From the NCBI GenBank assembly GCA_963576735.1, contig OY755178.1, forward strand, positions 12,586,001 through 12,650,000: a DNA stretch of 64,000 bases, written 5' to 3'. Source of the stretch: Bedellia somnulentella. Lineage: Eukaryota; Arthropoda; Insecta; Lepidoptera; Bedelliidae. The translations under genes and the position numbers were made by a program. The notes below the pieces were generated by a model. The model searched no databases and was not told the origin of the DNA. It saw nothing but the letters and a program-made list of their open reading frames with translations. This document shows positions 13,101 to 24,600 of this stretch, piece after piece. Position 1 is the stretch's first letter. Each line of letters starts with the position of its first letter.

Positions 13101-13900
13101 TTCGGCAACTTGCGATACAACAGCAGGCGCGACACCTTAGCCGCTCCGCAGCAACGCGATCGCAATAAATGTTGATATTACGGAAGCACACTGGTCGCTG
13201 CGGCTCTTGAATCGCTGAATGCACTTTGACTGTATTGACACTAGCGTCCTCAGCCGACAATTATCAAACAGTGGAACTACGAAGAGTGATACCACTTGAG
13301 GACTTGTAAATGTTTTCCCTTGATTTAAGGATACATTTCTAGTATAATTGTTCATACTTACTATTTTATCAGCTTTATTATGCAAATTTTATTCGTTAAT
13401 CAATTCGATTCCTATTATATAAACTATATATGATGTAACGACATCTTCTATTTATTCAGAAGAAACGAATTTATTAAATGAAATTTCTAAGAGGGTCACA
13501 ACACGTGAAAATATTAATAAAAACGTGTCCACACTGCATAAACAAAAGCAAACACACAAAAGACAAAAAAAAGTTTTCTCGAGTTTAAATTGAAACAAAA
13601 GAAAATCTCGTTACAGTATCTAATCTAAGAGCGTTATTATACGAATCATTCTGCAAAGACTAAAGTAAGTTTAAACTTTGAAGTACTTTTTCCCTTTCCT
13701 ATCACAAAATAGTCTACTTAATATATTTAATTTACTGAGTTATGTAACAGAAAATTGTATACTTAAATATTTTTTTTTATTAGAAAGTTTTGGTTACTTT
13801 AAACAAAATGTTAGTAATATTTCGAAGTAAAAAACAATAGCTAACACTAGTTTTTAGGTTTCAGTTTCAGTATTGTATCAGTATTTATTGTGTTATAGAT

Positions 13901-15840
13901 ATGGACAACAGAGTATCAAACGCACAGTTGGAGGAGCTTCTTGAGTTCCTTAGAGAGCATCCACTCATCGCCAAAGGTATTGGACTTGGGCCTAGATCCA
14001 AGGAGCATGTCGACAGAGCATGGGACAATTTGGCATCTAGGCTCAACGCCTATGGCGATGGGGCCACTAAGACAAGTCAGCGTTGGAAAAGGGTAGGTTT
14101 TACTTGGATTTGACTCCTAATAAGTAAAATAACTATATTAATGCAATGATATATCATTTTCACAGTATTGGACTGACCTCAAACACAAAACCAAGAACAA
14201 AATTTCCAAGCGCCGACAGGATGCCATGGGAACTGGAGGAGGTCCTCCACTTGTGTCTGATCTCAATGATATGGAGGCAAAAATTATGGAAATAATTGGT
14301 GAAGGAGCTGTGTTCGGGGACCAACAATACAGAGTTTCCATTTTTGTAAGTTACAAGCAATTTGGTTGTATTTATACTTAATTTTTTTTTAAATAAACAT
14401 AATTTAACTTTTTCAGCCAACAACAAGCCAAAACATTGGGGAGGTTCAAGAGGATCTTGTGGTAATAGGTAAACAATTCTATCTGAAAAGTTTCCAAATC
14501 TCTTTTACTTATATATGATGTTCTTAATTTAACTAAATTGATTATGTTTTGTTCAGAAAATGAAGAGTTTCCTATTGCATCTCCCTCAACAAGGGGTACC
14601 ACCACTGATAGTTTTGGTAAGTTGTACAAGTTTTTATGTAGTACACCCTAATTTGTGTTGTATAGTACACCTTTATTTAATTGTTATAAAATACTTCTTA
14701 ACAGTTGCTTCAGCACATGTCAACAACGCTTTGACAGGGAGTTATTCAGCACTGCCTCCATCTCCACAAGGAAGTAAGTTTTGGTATTTAAAGTATTGAT
14801 TGTCCACATTTACTTTAAATTCTAGTTAATTTTTTCTTTCAACTTTCAATTTTCTTTCAACAGTTACTCAGAGCCCTATAAGGAGGCCACAAACAACAGG
14901 TCGTAGACTTGAGAGGACAAGGAGAACCAGTTAGTATATTTAAATTATGATCAAACTTAATCAGTTAAAAAAGGTTGTACAATATTGACATATACTTAAA
15001 CACACGGAAGCCAGAGATTCAGAATCAGAAAATTCTACAGTCACTTTTGAAAGTTAAGTGAGGAAAAACATAAAACAACTTTTACACCATGGTAGTTTAC
15101 TTAGACAAGATAGCCCAGTGGGTAGAACACTTGGTTATCGTGCAAACAACCAGTGTTCAAATCCTGGGTCGGGCTTACACCAATTTGTCTTTTCTAAAGA
15201 CATATGTGTGGTTAATTTATCATGGTTATTAACGGTGAGGGAATACATTGTGAGGAAACCCACATGGCTGAGTTGTACTTAGTCATGTGACAGTGTATTC
15301 ATACAAAACGGCGATAGGCCTGCCCCCTATCACGTGAATACACTGTCCATACAAAACGTGGGTACTCTGATCACCAGGTGACAGAGTCACGTGATGTTCA
15401 GAAGTATTAGTACCTCTGCCAACCCCTTCGGGGATATTAGGCGTGAACGTTTATGTTATGTTATTATGTAGATTACTTTATCCACCTTTCTTTCTTGTCC
15501 TTTTTCTATGCACAAAAGCTCTATTATATTGATTGAAGAATGATTTTGTGTGAGTCATATGTTTACAAATATTTTTTATCAATTAGTAACATTCCTTATT
15601 GCTACAGGACCTCAACCAGCTCAGCGAACTGAGTGGATTGTGGAACTGGAGAGACGCCGAGTGGAGGCTGAGGAAAAGCTGGCATGTGCTGCCATGATAA
15701 CTGCCGAAGCTGCTCGCGTCCAATCACAAGCTGCTCTTCTACAAGCAGAGGCATGCAAAGCTCAAGCAGAGGCATGCAAAGCTCAAGCCGAGTATACACT
15801 GGAGCTCATTAATGCAATAAAAGATAATTACAAGAAATAA
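13901..15840 (+). CDS. Harbinger-associated Myb/SANT-like DNA-binding protein
   Basis: This is the accessory ORF of PIF/Harbinger elements, which in studied members binds DNA and carries the transposase to the nucleus. I join seven exons with canonical GT-AG sites: 13901-14092, 14166-14345, 14417-14468, 14557-14616, 14705-14773, 14864-14929, 15608-15840. No stop interrupts the joined frame. The N-terminus has the trihelix/Myb-like pattern (SNAQLEELLEFLREHP, then RAWDNLASRLNA, then KTSQRWKRYWTDLK across the first splice). The middle is low-complexity and rich in Pro/Thr/Arg. The C-terminus is a charged Ala/Glu/Gln coiled coil with an imperfect duplicate of EACKAQA. The start ATG is the first in the conserved block. 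The last intron holds a SINE-A. It is intact while its partner transposase is broken, so it could be a recent element or a candidate for host use. Confidence 0.75.
15103..15467 (+). repeat. SINE-A copy inside Harbinger last intron
   Basis: The A box (ATAGCCCAGTGG) lies near 15110, the B box (GTGTTCAAATCCTGG) near 15153, and the copy ends in a TTATGTTATG tail. Imperfect flanking repeats GTAG(T/A)TTACTT (about 15092-15102 and 15468-15478) fit a slightly eroded target duplication. It inserted after the Harbinger element arrived and does not disturb coding exons. Confidence 0.85.
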
Positions 15841-16630
15841 AACATTTGTTAAGTAAAATATCTGTTTTAATTTGTCAAAAATATTAAGTATTCATCTTTT
15901 TCTGAAATCATTAATTACACATTCAATCAATAGTTACAAGCATAACATAAAATATAAACCAGTTTTTCCTTTTCCCCAGACATGAGACTAGACTGTTAAC
16001 CAAATAGTCCCTCAATTTGAAAAAGAAATCCTAAATATACTTTTTTTTAAGCAATCCTCATTAATAGATGTAAAGTAACACGCATTCAATCTGCATTTTA
16101 AACAATATTTGCCAAGTGCGACTCACTCATTGCCCATGGAGGGTAGTAGTAAGTATGATGAGATTTGCTTACATCAATATTAATACAAATTCATCTATTT
16201 TCCAGGGTTTGTATGAACCACACAAAATGTGCTTTATCTTAAATAAATTTCCTTTACATATGTCACTTTCTTGTTTCAAAAGTTTAAGGGTGGGGTACAT
16301 AAATTTTACAACTAAGTATACTCATTAGTTTTTATCATTCAAACTATGATTTTGGAAAAATGGTTTTTTGAACAAATATAATTTTAGCTTTATTTTGTCC
16401 TATAATTTTGGTAGTGGTTCAAAGTTTACATCTACTAAGAAACAGGACAACCAAAAACTATTTTATTACAGTAACTTAAAAACTATTGTATACTCAATGT
16501 ATGAGAAATAACATGTTCAATGATTTTAAACTGAATTATTTATAAAAAATAACATAGAAGAGATCAACTTGGTAAAAACAAATATGCAAACAAAAAGATA
16601 AACCAAAAATAAATTTAATAAAACTTATCA

Positions 16631-17287
16631 CTATTCCACCCACAGGCGATGAACTATTTGAGACTGCTGCTGCCGACCTCGCAATAATAAGTCATTATCA
16701 TTGAGAACAGCAGCTTCACCAGCAGGGGCATGAATTTGATGGATTTGATCCAAATTTGCAACTTCTCTGGGTAATTCTGGAACTGGCAGACGATGTTTAT
16801 TGCAGATATTGTGCAAAATGGTGCAAGCATTAATGATTTTAGCCACCATATGGTGATCATAATGCAGCACCCTGTGTGCTAATAAACACCGCCAGCGAGC
16901 TTTCAAGACCCCAATACAACGTTCAACTGTATTCCGAGCACTGCAGTGGATCTCAGTATATTTTTCCTCTGGACTGCCAGGAACAGCATTGATGATTGGG
17001 GTCAGTAACCACGGTCTTAGGGGGTATCCAGAATCACCTGTAGAGAAAAGACATACACATATACTAGTATTATAAAGACTATGCAAATTTTCATTTTTAG
17101 TAGGTCTCATTATGAAGTGGTCACATTTTAATCAATAGAACCCCAAAGTAGTTTTTTACTCACCCAGCAACCAAAGTCTTTCTCCACTGAAATATAGTTC
17201 CTGTATGTGTTGGCTAACTTCTGAACTTCGCCATATAAATGAGTCATGAGAAGCCCCACCAAATGTTGCATCTACATTTAAAATGTT
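16631..17287 (-). pseudogene. HARBI1-like DDE transposase, C-terminal part
   Basis: Two minus-strand exons (about 17287-17164 and 17037-16631) join in frame at ..LWLLG/DSGYP... They carry the HARBI1 pattern VDATFGGASHDSFIWR (second catalytic Asp), GDSGYPLRPWLLTP, then NTVERCIGVLKARWRCL with the catalytic Glu, then KIINACTILHNIC. The stop is at 16631-16633. The part upstream of NILNVDATF is replaced by unrelated sequence (the remnant of a second element), so this copy has lost its N-terminal HTH and first Asp and cannot be active. Confidence 0.85.
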
Positions 17288-18620
17288 TTGAAGGCCGAGG
17301 GAAGGTTGGCATGTGTGGCATTTATAACTGCCAAAGCTAAAGTTCAAAAATGCAAGTTTGCACAAGTGAAGGCAACTAAGACTCAAGCAAATAATATCCA
17401 AGAGCTCATTAATAATATTAAAGAATATTAAAAAAAATAAAAACATTTGTTAAGTAAAATATCTGTTTTATTTGTCAAAAATAACAAAATATTAAGTGTT
17501 CATATTTTTCTGATATCATGAAATTCACATACAATCAATACTTGCAAGTAGGACATAGCTAATGTTTATCTTTTTCTTAGAAGAATCCTTCAAATATAAA
17601 CTAATATAGAATCACAATGTTTAGCAACTAGTCCCTCATTTAAACAAGAAATCCTAAATATTTCATTAGCAATCCTCAATGGATTGGAGCAATAGATGTG
17701 GATTAATATGCATTCAATCTGCATTTTTAATTAAAATTTGCCAAGAGCAAATCATTGTTTGCCTATTGAGGGTAGTAGTTAGTACAAGTAAGAAAGCAAA
17801 AGAGGAGTAGTAGTAAGTATAAGGAAATAAAGAAATACAAACATATTATTTTTGAGTCTAAATCAAAATTCAAACTAATAATAATAAATACATAATTTTT
17901 CAGAGTGTTACATAAAATATTTAATTAAAGAATGATATTATTTTATAACTCTTTTTCCTAAAGCTATAAAGTGGTTCAAAGTTTACATCTACTTAGAAAC
18001 AGGACAACCAAAATATTATTTTTTACATTAACATGAAAACTAGAGTATCACTAAATGTAAGTAATAAATGTTCAATGATTTTAAACTGAATCACAAAATA
18101 ACATACAAGATATCAACTTAAGTAAAAATACAACATATAAACAAAAAGATGATTAACAATAGTTTTAAAAAGCCTTTACATAGTGTACTACCACACATAT
18201 AGAACATTTTGGAACTGCTGCTGGCGACCTCATAATAATAAATATGTAGAACACCAGCAACAGCATATTTACCAACTGGGGCAATAATTTAATTGTTTTG
18301 ATCTAAATCTACATCTTCTCTGGGTAATTCTGATACTAGTAGATAAGTACACTGAAGATATTGTAGAACAGTGCAAGCATTAACCATTTTAGCCACCATA
18401 TGATGATCCACCCTGTGTGCCAGTAAACAAAGTCAGTGAGCTTTCATTCATTTCGATTACTGAAGTGAACCTCAGAGTATTCTTCTTCTGGACTCTTAGG
18501 AACAGCATTGACAATTGGGGTCAATAGCCATGGTCTTAGAGGGTATCCAGAATCACCTGTAGAGGAAATACATACTGTATTATAAAGAACATACAAGGTT
18601 TCATTTTTAGTAGGCCTCAT
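17288..18620. pseudogene. Degenerate second Harbinger copy (ORF2 tail plus transposase 3' part)
   Basis: 17300-17470 repeats, with many changes, the last exon and 3' flank of the Myb-like ORF (15690-15880). Shared words include TGGCATGTG, GAGCTCATTAATA and AAAACATTTGTTAAGTAAAATATCTGTTTT. 17500-17800 repeats 15890-16150. 18190-18600 repeats the transposase C-terminal exon (16640-17040), but with indels and stops in every frame. The whole stretch is therefore a tandem, older second copy. Confidence 0.75.
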
Positions 18621-18879
18621 TTTGTGGTGGACACATTTTTATCCCTAAATCTGAGCTCCTATCAAAGCTGTATTTTATGCAGAGTAAGCCTCAAAATAAG
18701 TTATTTCATCAACATTTCAAATGTTGAGGTCACTGTAACAGACCTATTAAATTAATAGTAGTAGTAGGTGTAAATATTATAGAAAATTTAATTATGAAAT
18801 AGCAGTTATTATGGCAGATTTTTAACATAAAACAGAGACATTGTGAGCTATTCATGAAATTATTTTGTGTTTTACAAAA

Positions 18880-19641
18880 ATTGGGAAGTTGGTCTCTTCC
18901 TAAAATTGTCTTCGATATCCCTTTGTATACAAATGAAATATAGTGTTTCCTATTAAAAAATATCTCCTCATGGTCAGTGAGCTGATAAGTGCAGCATGTG
19001 TGCCATCAACACATGCCATACACCCAGTTAAATTGTATTTATTGTAAAATCTGGAACATCATGAAATTCAATATCAGTGAGTCTATAACCTATCCACTTA
19101 CTTTAATTCATAAATTTTTTGGTTGGTAACTTAACTACACAATACTTACCCAATCATTATTGATTGCCTTTCATTGTGTGATTGTGGGAAGAAAATGCAT
19201 TTATGTTATGCAGGATGTTAGGTTTGTTTAAGGCCTTCATTCCTCACAATATTTGACACACTTGATTGGCTCAGACCATGAATACAACTCATCCCTACAG
19301 GGTTTTGGTATGAATCTTAGGCGAAGAATGACAGTGCTGTTATGATCTGAAAAAAATATATTATATGATTATACTCATCAAAGCATATTCACTTCACTGG
19401 TATATTAAATAACGTTATATGTCACAATTACCTCATATTCCACAGGAATTCGAGTAGATCTTAGTGCTGACTAGGACTGGGGATAACTCGCTGCACAACG
19501 CAGCAAAGATTTGTTTCGTCACCCTATATTTTGACATGAAAATCGAGCGCCCGAAAGATGATCAACATTTGCTTCGATATGAAGTTGCCTTCTTCGTTGG
19601 GCCATCTCCAGCGCATCCAATATAAGAACAGCACGAGCCAT
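18880..19641 (-). pseudogene. HARBI1-like transposase, N-terminal part, degenerate
   Basis: On the minus strand, fragments in the correct order are a possible start MARAVLILDALEMAQRRR (from 19641), the HTH-like NPVGMSCIHGLSQSSVSNIV (about 19310-19250), and CMACVDGTHAALISSLTMRR (about 19035-18960), which holds the first catalytic Asp. Stops and frame breaks separate them. They complete, in content, the transposase whose C-terminus is at 16631-17287, but belong to the more decayed second copy. Confidence 0.75.
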
Positions 19642-20127
19642 GGTCTTTTGAATATTATTTGCATCATCCAATCATCAGTTATTGTCGAATATATATACAC
19701 AAAATATTTACACTGATTAGCACCATATTTCATAAATTCATAACAGGAACATTGTTTAAAACCAAAAAAACGTGTCCTAACATAATAACTTGCTTCTACA
19801 ATACGAATTATGTTAACTTTGATTGATATTTTTAATAAATAAGTCTAAAGCAACTAATTTGCACATTGATGCGACACCAAAATACCTGTCGCTATTTTGA
19901 CAGCTAAATTGACTCAATAGTTGCTCCAATTATCGTGCCGCTGTGCTATGTAATACCAACGCTGTTGTTTTGTATCGGAAGCGATGCACTTTTATTTTCC
20001 CAGTCGTTCTGTAGGTGGCGCACAAGATCGACTGCGTGGTCAGTGTTTGGTTATGTGCTGCGTAATACGAAATGTCGTTTTGGCAGCGATATTGACTAAA
20101 TTTTCGCCTCAATAATTGTGCGACTGA

Positions 20128-20152
20128 GATACGTAATCAGCCTGCCGATTAA
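20128..20152. repeat. Right terminal inverted repeat of Harbinger element
   Basis: AGATACGTAATCAGCCTGCC followed by GATTAA, the partner of 13076-13100. Inside it, two direct subterminal repeats of about 65 bp (about 19888-19955 and 20070-20137) share TTTTG(A/G)CAGC, ATTGACT and ACGTAAT-like words. They may be transposase binding sites. Confidence 0.65.
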
Positions 20153-20639
20153 TCAAGAATAAATGCAAAAGTTTAGCTGCACCAATAATGTCGGTTTAGA
20201 ATAGCACGACAAGAGGTGTATTTTTTCCGTAGATGTTGTCATCTTTGACTTAACAAGTCAAATGTTTTTTTTTAAATAGTTTACTTCCAAAAGTAGTTTC
20301 AGAGTCCTACCAACCCTTTTACCTAAACACATCCTCTTTCTTATTGTCTCTCCAGTGGTCTCGCCGACGTCGTATAAGAAGAATTCAATCGTTATTTTGA
20401 AAAGTAAGGAGTGATAAAACATTTTATATCTAAATCATTAGTGTTGGTAATAGGTAAAGATATTATTAAGCATTACCAACCCACACAAACGATAAAGTTT
20501 CTAAAAGTGAAGAAAAAAAAACAAATTATTACATCTATAATCGAAATCGTTACACCAAAATTTTATTCTTAAGGTGCTAAAGGTGGTAACAGCTGTGAAG
20601 TCTCAGCGTAGAATAGTTTAATACCATTTCTGTCGGATG

Positions 20640-20830
20640 TCGTAATAGGCAAATTAGGATTTGGGTATTTTTAAATGATTTTTGGGCAATGTGACTGTAG
20701 GTAGACCAATCACCAACCATTAATTATTTTACAAATTATTTCTCCTAACTGCCTAAGTCGGCGAGGAGTTTCCAATTCTAAAGCCTTTCGGGATTTATAG
20801 CCTTGAGTATATGTACATATTTTCTAAATC
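20640..20830 (+). repeat. Short RTE-derived element, diverged
   Basis: The order of blocks is retained: GGATTTGGGTATTTTTAA, GATTTTTGGGCAATG, AGACCAATCACCAACC, GGGATTTATAGCC and GAGTATATGTACATAT. Many substitutions mark an old copy. The rest of 20153-21190 shows nothing else I can name. Confidence 0.7.
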
Positions 20831-21190
20831 CTAATATTATATATTTGATTGTCGGTGTCAACATATAAATAATATTCACAAAAGTACAAGTTAAATATCC
20901 AGAGCATCATCATGATGAACATAAATTGCATTCAATATAAAAAAAAAGTTTACGAAATGTTTTTAGAAATACTTAACAATGGATTCTTTATGATAGTTAA
21001 CGGAGTGAAATTATTAGAAAATGTTAAATATTCGAAGCCCTTTTTTCTTTTATCAAACCAATCATCAAGCAATCAATAATGTTTATAGCAGTCATTGAAC
21101 AGATCAATTATAGCAGTACATACGATTTGTTTTAAAAACACCATAGATTTTTTATTATAAGGAAAACATATATTGTACCTTTTTAAAGAC

Positions 21191-21637
21191 AATGAGAGGT
21201 TTTCTTTTTGAGAAATAAAAAAACAACATAGTTTCCTAGACCTCTGTAGATGGCGTTGATGTAACTACGTTATTTACTTAAATTTTTTCTTCGTGGCCTC
21301 AATCGAGTTGCCACAATAATTTCGCCAATGTCAACTTTAAAAACATGTGTCACATCACCATAGAGTAACTTTTTGGCGAGTAAAAACAACAAAAAGAATG
21401 TTAAATATATAATACTGTCTTTGTTTATTTAGTTTTAAGCCATCTTGTCTTAAACTGATATTTATTTAGACTTTCAAATCAGAACGTTTTTATGTACGTT
21501 CCATTTTACGATATCATAACATCCAAGTGTGAAAAACGGTGTGACGTTCCGTTCCTACCAGTAACATAGCAAGTCTGGCGCCATCTATCCTGAGAACAGG
21601 GAAGAAGAAAAAAACAAAAATAGGAAAACCTCTCATT
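21191..21637. mobile_element. MITE copy A (447 bp)
   Basis: The terminal inverted repeats are AATGAGAGGTTTTC at the left and GAAAACCTCTCATT at the right. A subterminal inverted pair GTAGATGGCG / CGCCATCTAT lies about 50 bp inside each end. A nearly identical copy lies at 37496-37941. There is no coding capacity, so it depends on an unseen transposase. A relic of its middle (GTGTTGCCACAATAATTT) lies at about 22290-22345. Confidence 0.85.
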
Positions 21638-24600
21638 CTGTATATGTAAAAAGTACCTATCAATAAACCATACGCAACGCAAACCCTTAACTGTATCCAC
21701 CTATTTGGGGAAGAAGTAAAAAAAAGTAGTTTGGAAATTAGAAATATGCTCACTCGCTCGCTCGCACGGGCCCGCTTGAAACAACACACCAAGTCCGGCG
21801 GAGCGACCCCGAGTCCCGAGCCGACTCGATGCGCACCGCACTCGCAGACTCGCACACTTTTAGTTTGTCAAAAGCTGTTGGACGCGAGGGTTGTGCTACT
21901 CTATGCAATCAGTACAGCTGATCGCGCTTTCGTATTTCGTATAAACAATAAATAAGGAGCTTTAATTTGTGTGAAGTGAAGTGCTTTAACTTTTATTTTG
22001 TGTTCAGCTTTAAACGAAATAATGGGTATGTTCTTATTTATTCAATAATGTTGAAATAATTTATTGTTTTGCAAGTTTCAACTTTAACTCAATTATTTTT
22101 TATTATAGACGGAGAAAAACTTTTTTACGGATATTTTACATATAATTGAGGAATTGAAAATATACTTTATAAACAGAGACTATTGAAACACAAGTTAAAT
22201 ACAAATATTTACAAAAACCAAAAAAGTTAGGTTAATTAAAATTCTTGCTCTCATTGATGCCAATGTCAGTAATTTTATAATATTCTATTCTATTTTTCTT
22301 TGTGGCTTCTATCGTGTTGCCACAATAATTTTATAATATTTGCCTTTACATAATTTTATCAAAGTCACGGCTTAATTTTTTAAGGGGAAGCCAGAAATGC
22401 TACCGTATTAATTAACCCTGTGATGTGCGTATCAATACTACTGTTTTCAGGTGACGTCCGGAAAGTAGTTACCGGAACCAAATGAGGGTCGATTCATTTT
22501 CTATTTTCATACTATATCTTCTCCATGCAGAAGAAGACTTAAATGCTATTGATTTATGGTTTATAGTATAAATTTCTACTCACTATTATTATGAACTCCT
22601 TATCTTCAATTAAATTTAAAAGTACCTTCTTGTTTACAGAATTTATTAAATAAAATGAATTGATGTTTCCGAACTGATTTGTAAACAACAAATTGTTTCT
22701 TTTTAGTCTGACAAAAGACTCAAAAGCGTAGTAAATTAACTTAAAATTACATTTTGTACTTTATTTATTGTCACGTAAACGTAATGTTTGCAAGAATGTT
22801 TTAGTTCATTTCATTTATCTATATATATTTTATAACCTATATAGCCAAACCAATAATCCGAACTCTATTTTATTCATTAGTTTTGTTGTTCATGTAATAA
22901 AACTCGATTAATAAGTTATTGAACGGTACTCCAATAAGATAGTAAGCCTCTTAACTCTTTTTAAAGCAGCAATGAGAGTATGAATACTGAGTTTTTCTCA
23001 ATTAACATTTTAATATTTTTAATTTATTATTTATATATAGTGCTATGATTAAAATATTTCCTATTAATTAAACGTGTTTACTTAAACTTGACGTTTGATG
23101 AAGCTGAAAATTCGTAAATATATTTCAAAATTACAGAAGTTATTCAATCTATCATAAATAACGTTTTACTAAGCATTTAGTCACATTAAAACTTCCATAT
23201 ATCGCTTATTCGTGACATAGTTTTTTAAAGTCATTTTCTATATATTTCTTTAAAATAAGGATCACATCTCAAAACTCTATCATATTAAATAAAAACCAAT
23301 CTACACTAATTTAGAAGTAACAAAAATGCTGAACAGCTATTAGTGTAATTACATGAACTTAGTCAAATGAAGTATATGAATAGGCAAAGACTATTTTCAC
23401 TATTCTTAAATGGAAACTTATTGTTATATTTGATCGCATTTCATAGTTCCAAACACGTAACAAACAATACAAACGGAATTATAATCTTCGGAAGTGCGGA
23501 GCCCTTTTATTACTATTAGAACTACGCAAACTGAATATCTTTGTGTGTTCCACTAATAATATATTTTATTTACGAATATGTTAATAATATTTTTAATTTC
23601 CCCTATTACAATTTTGTCTGTCAAACACCTTGAACACCATACACCAGTACGTGATGCAAGAGAATATTTCACAATCATTACAATACATTATCGAACTATA
23701 AAGTTACCATCATGAACGGACGTGTCGCGACAAGATTTGATTGTGAGATCATATTTGGGACAATGAGAATGAGAGCGATGGTTTCCAAAGTGAAGGTCAA
23801 TCGCAGAACTTTGTCTAGGTATCGTATCTAATCAAAAACTAACAAATTATAATTTTACGTTAGTTACAAACGTTTTTATAAAGAGAAATGCTTTAAAGAG
23901 CTTGTAGTACAAGTCACAAAATACATTTGAAAAGAGAAAAGTACGGAGCGTACATGTGATGCACAACGTTGCACATATTTCATAAAAATATTAGCTTGCC
24001 GCAAAGCAAAGTGACAAACTACAATGTGAATGTATTGATCGCTGCTACTCGCTGCTATAATCCAAAATCCCGGTAGGAAAGCGGACATACACCCCGTTGT
24101 AGTAGGTACCAGTCGCAGCCTAAACACAGTAAGAGAATGTTCTTTTAGTTTCAAATTATAATTTAAAGAAATATTGAGGTATTGAATAGACAAAAGCATA
24201 TCAGTGGTTTCTTACCACGTTTTTTATCAGTAATTTAAAATAGTTGCATTAAAATGAGTACAGAAATATGTACTAAATGATTACCAGATGTCCAGGTTAA
24301 CTTTATCGCTATTATAAATAAATTTATTAGAAATAATATTGATAAACGAAAATACGGCGCTACTACAACAAAATACGAAGTGATAAAATTTACGGTATTT
24401 AACTGTTGACGATTGATTCATTTCATGGTTTCCGCTTGCAAAACGCGCAGCATACTTTCGCGGGGTTCATAATAATGGAAACTCACTTGAGATTAGAACA
24501 TAATAGTGCGGAGGAGGTAGCGTGGGAACAGTCCCAGAGCTATCTAACTATAATAATATTATATGGGATATACAGATAAACATCCTCTCTCTAATTTGCT

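Larger units (their letters stand above)
13076..20152. mobile_element. Compound PIF/Harbinger DNA transposon
   Basis: The unit contains the two proteins that define the superfamily: a Myb/SANT-like DNA-binding protein (+, 13901-15840) and a HARBI1-like DDE transposase (-, in pieces from 19641 to 16631). The ends are inverted repeats: TTAACCGCAGGCTGATTACG at the left, and at the right its near reverse complement CGTAATCAGCCTGCCGATTAA. TTA/TAA targets are typical of Harbinger. The interior is a tandem fusion of two partial elements with a junction near 17290, so transposase production from this locus is unlikely. A SINE-A has inserted at 15103. Confidence 0.8.
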
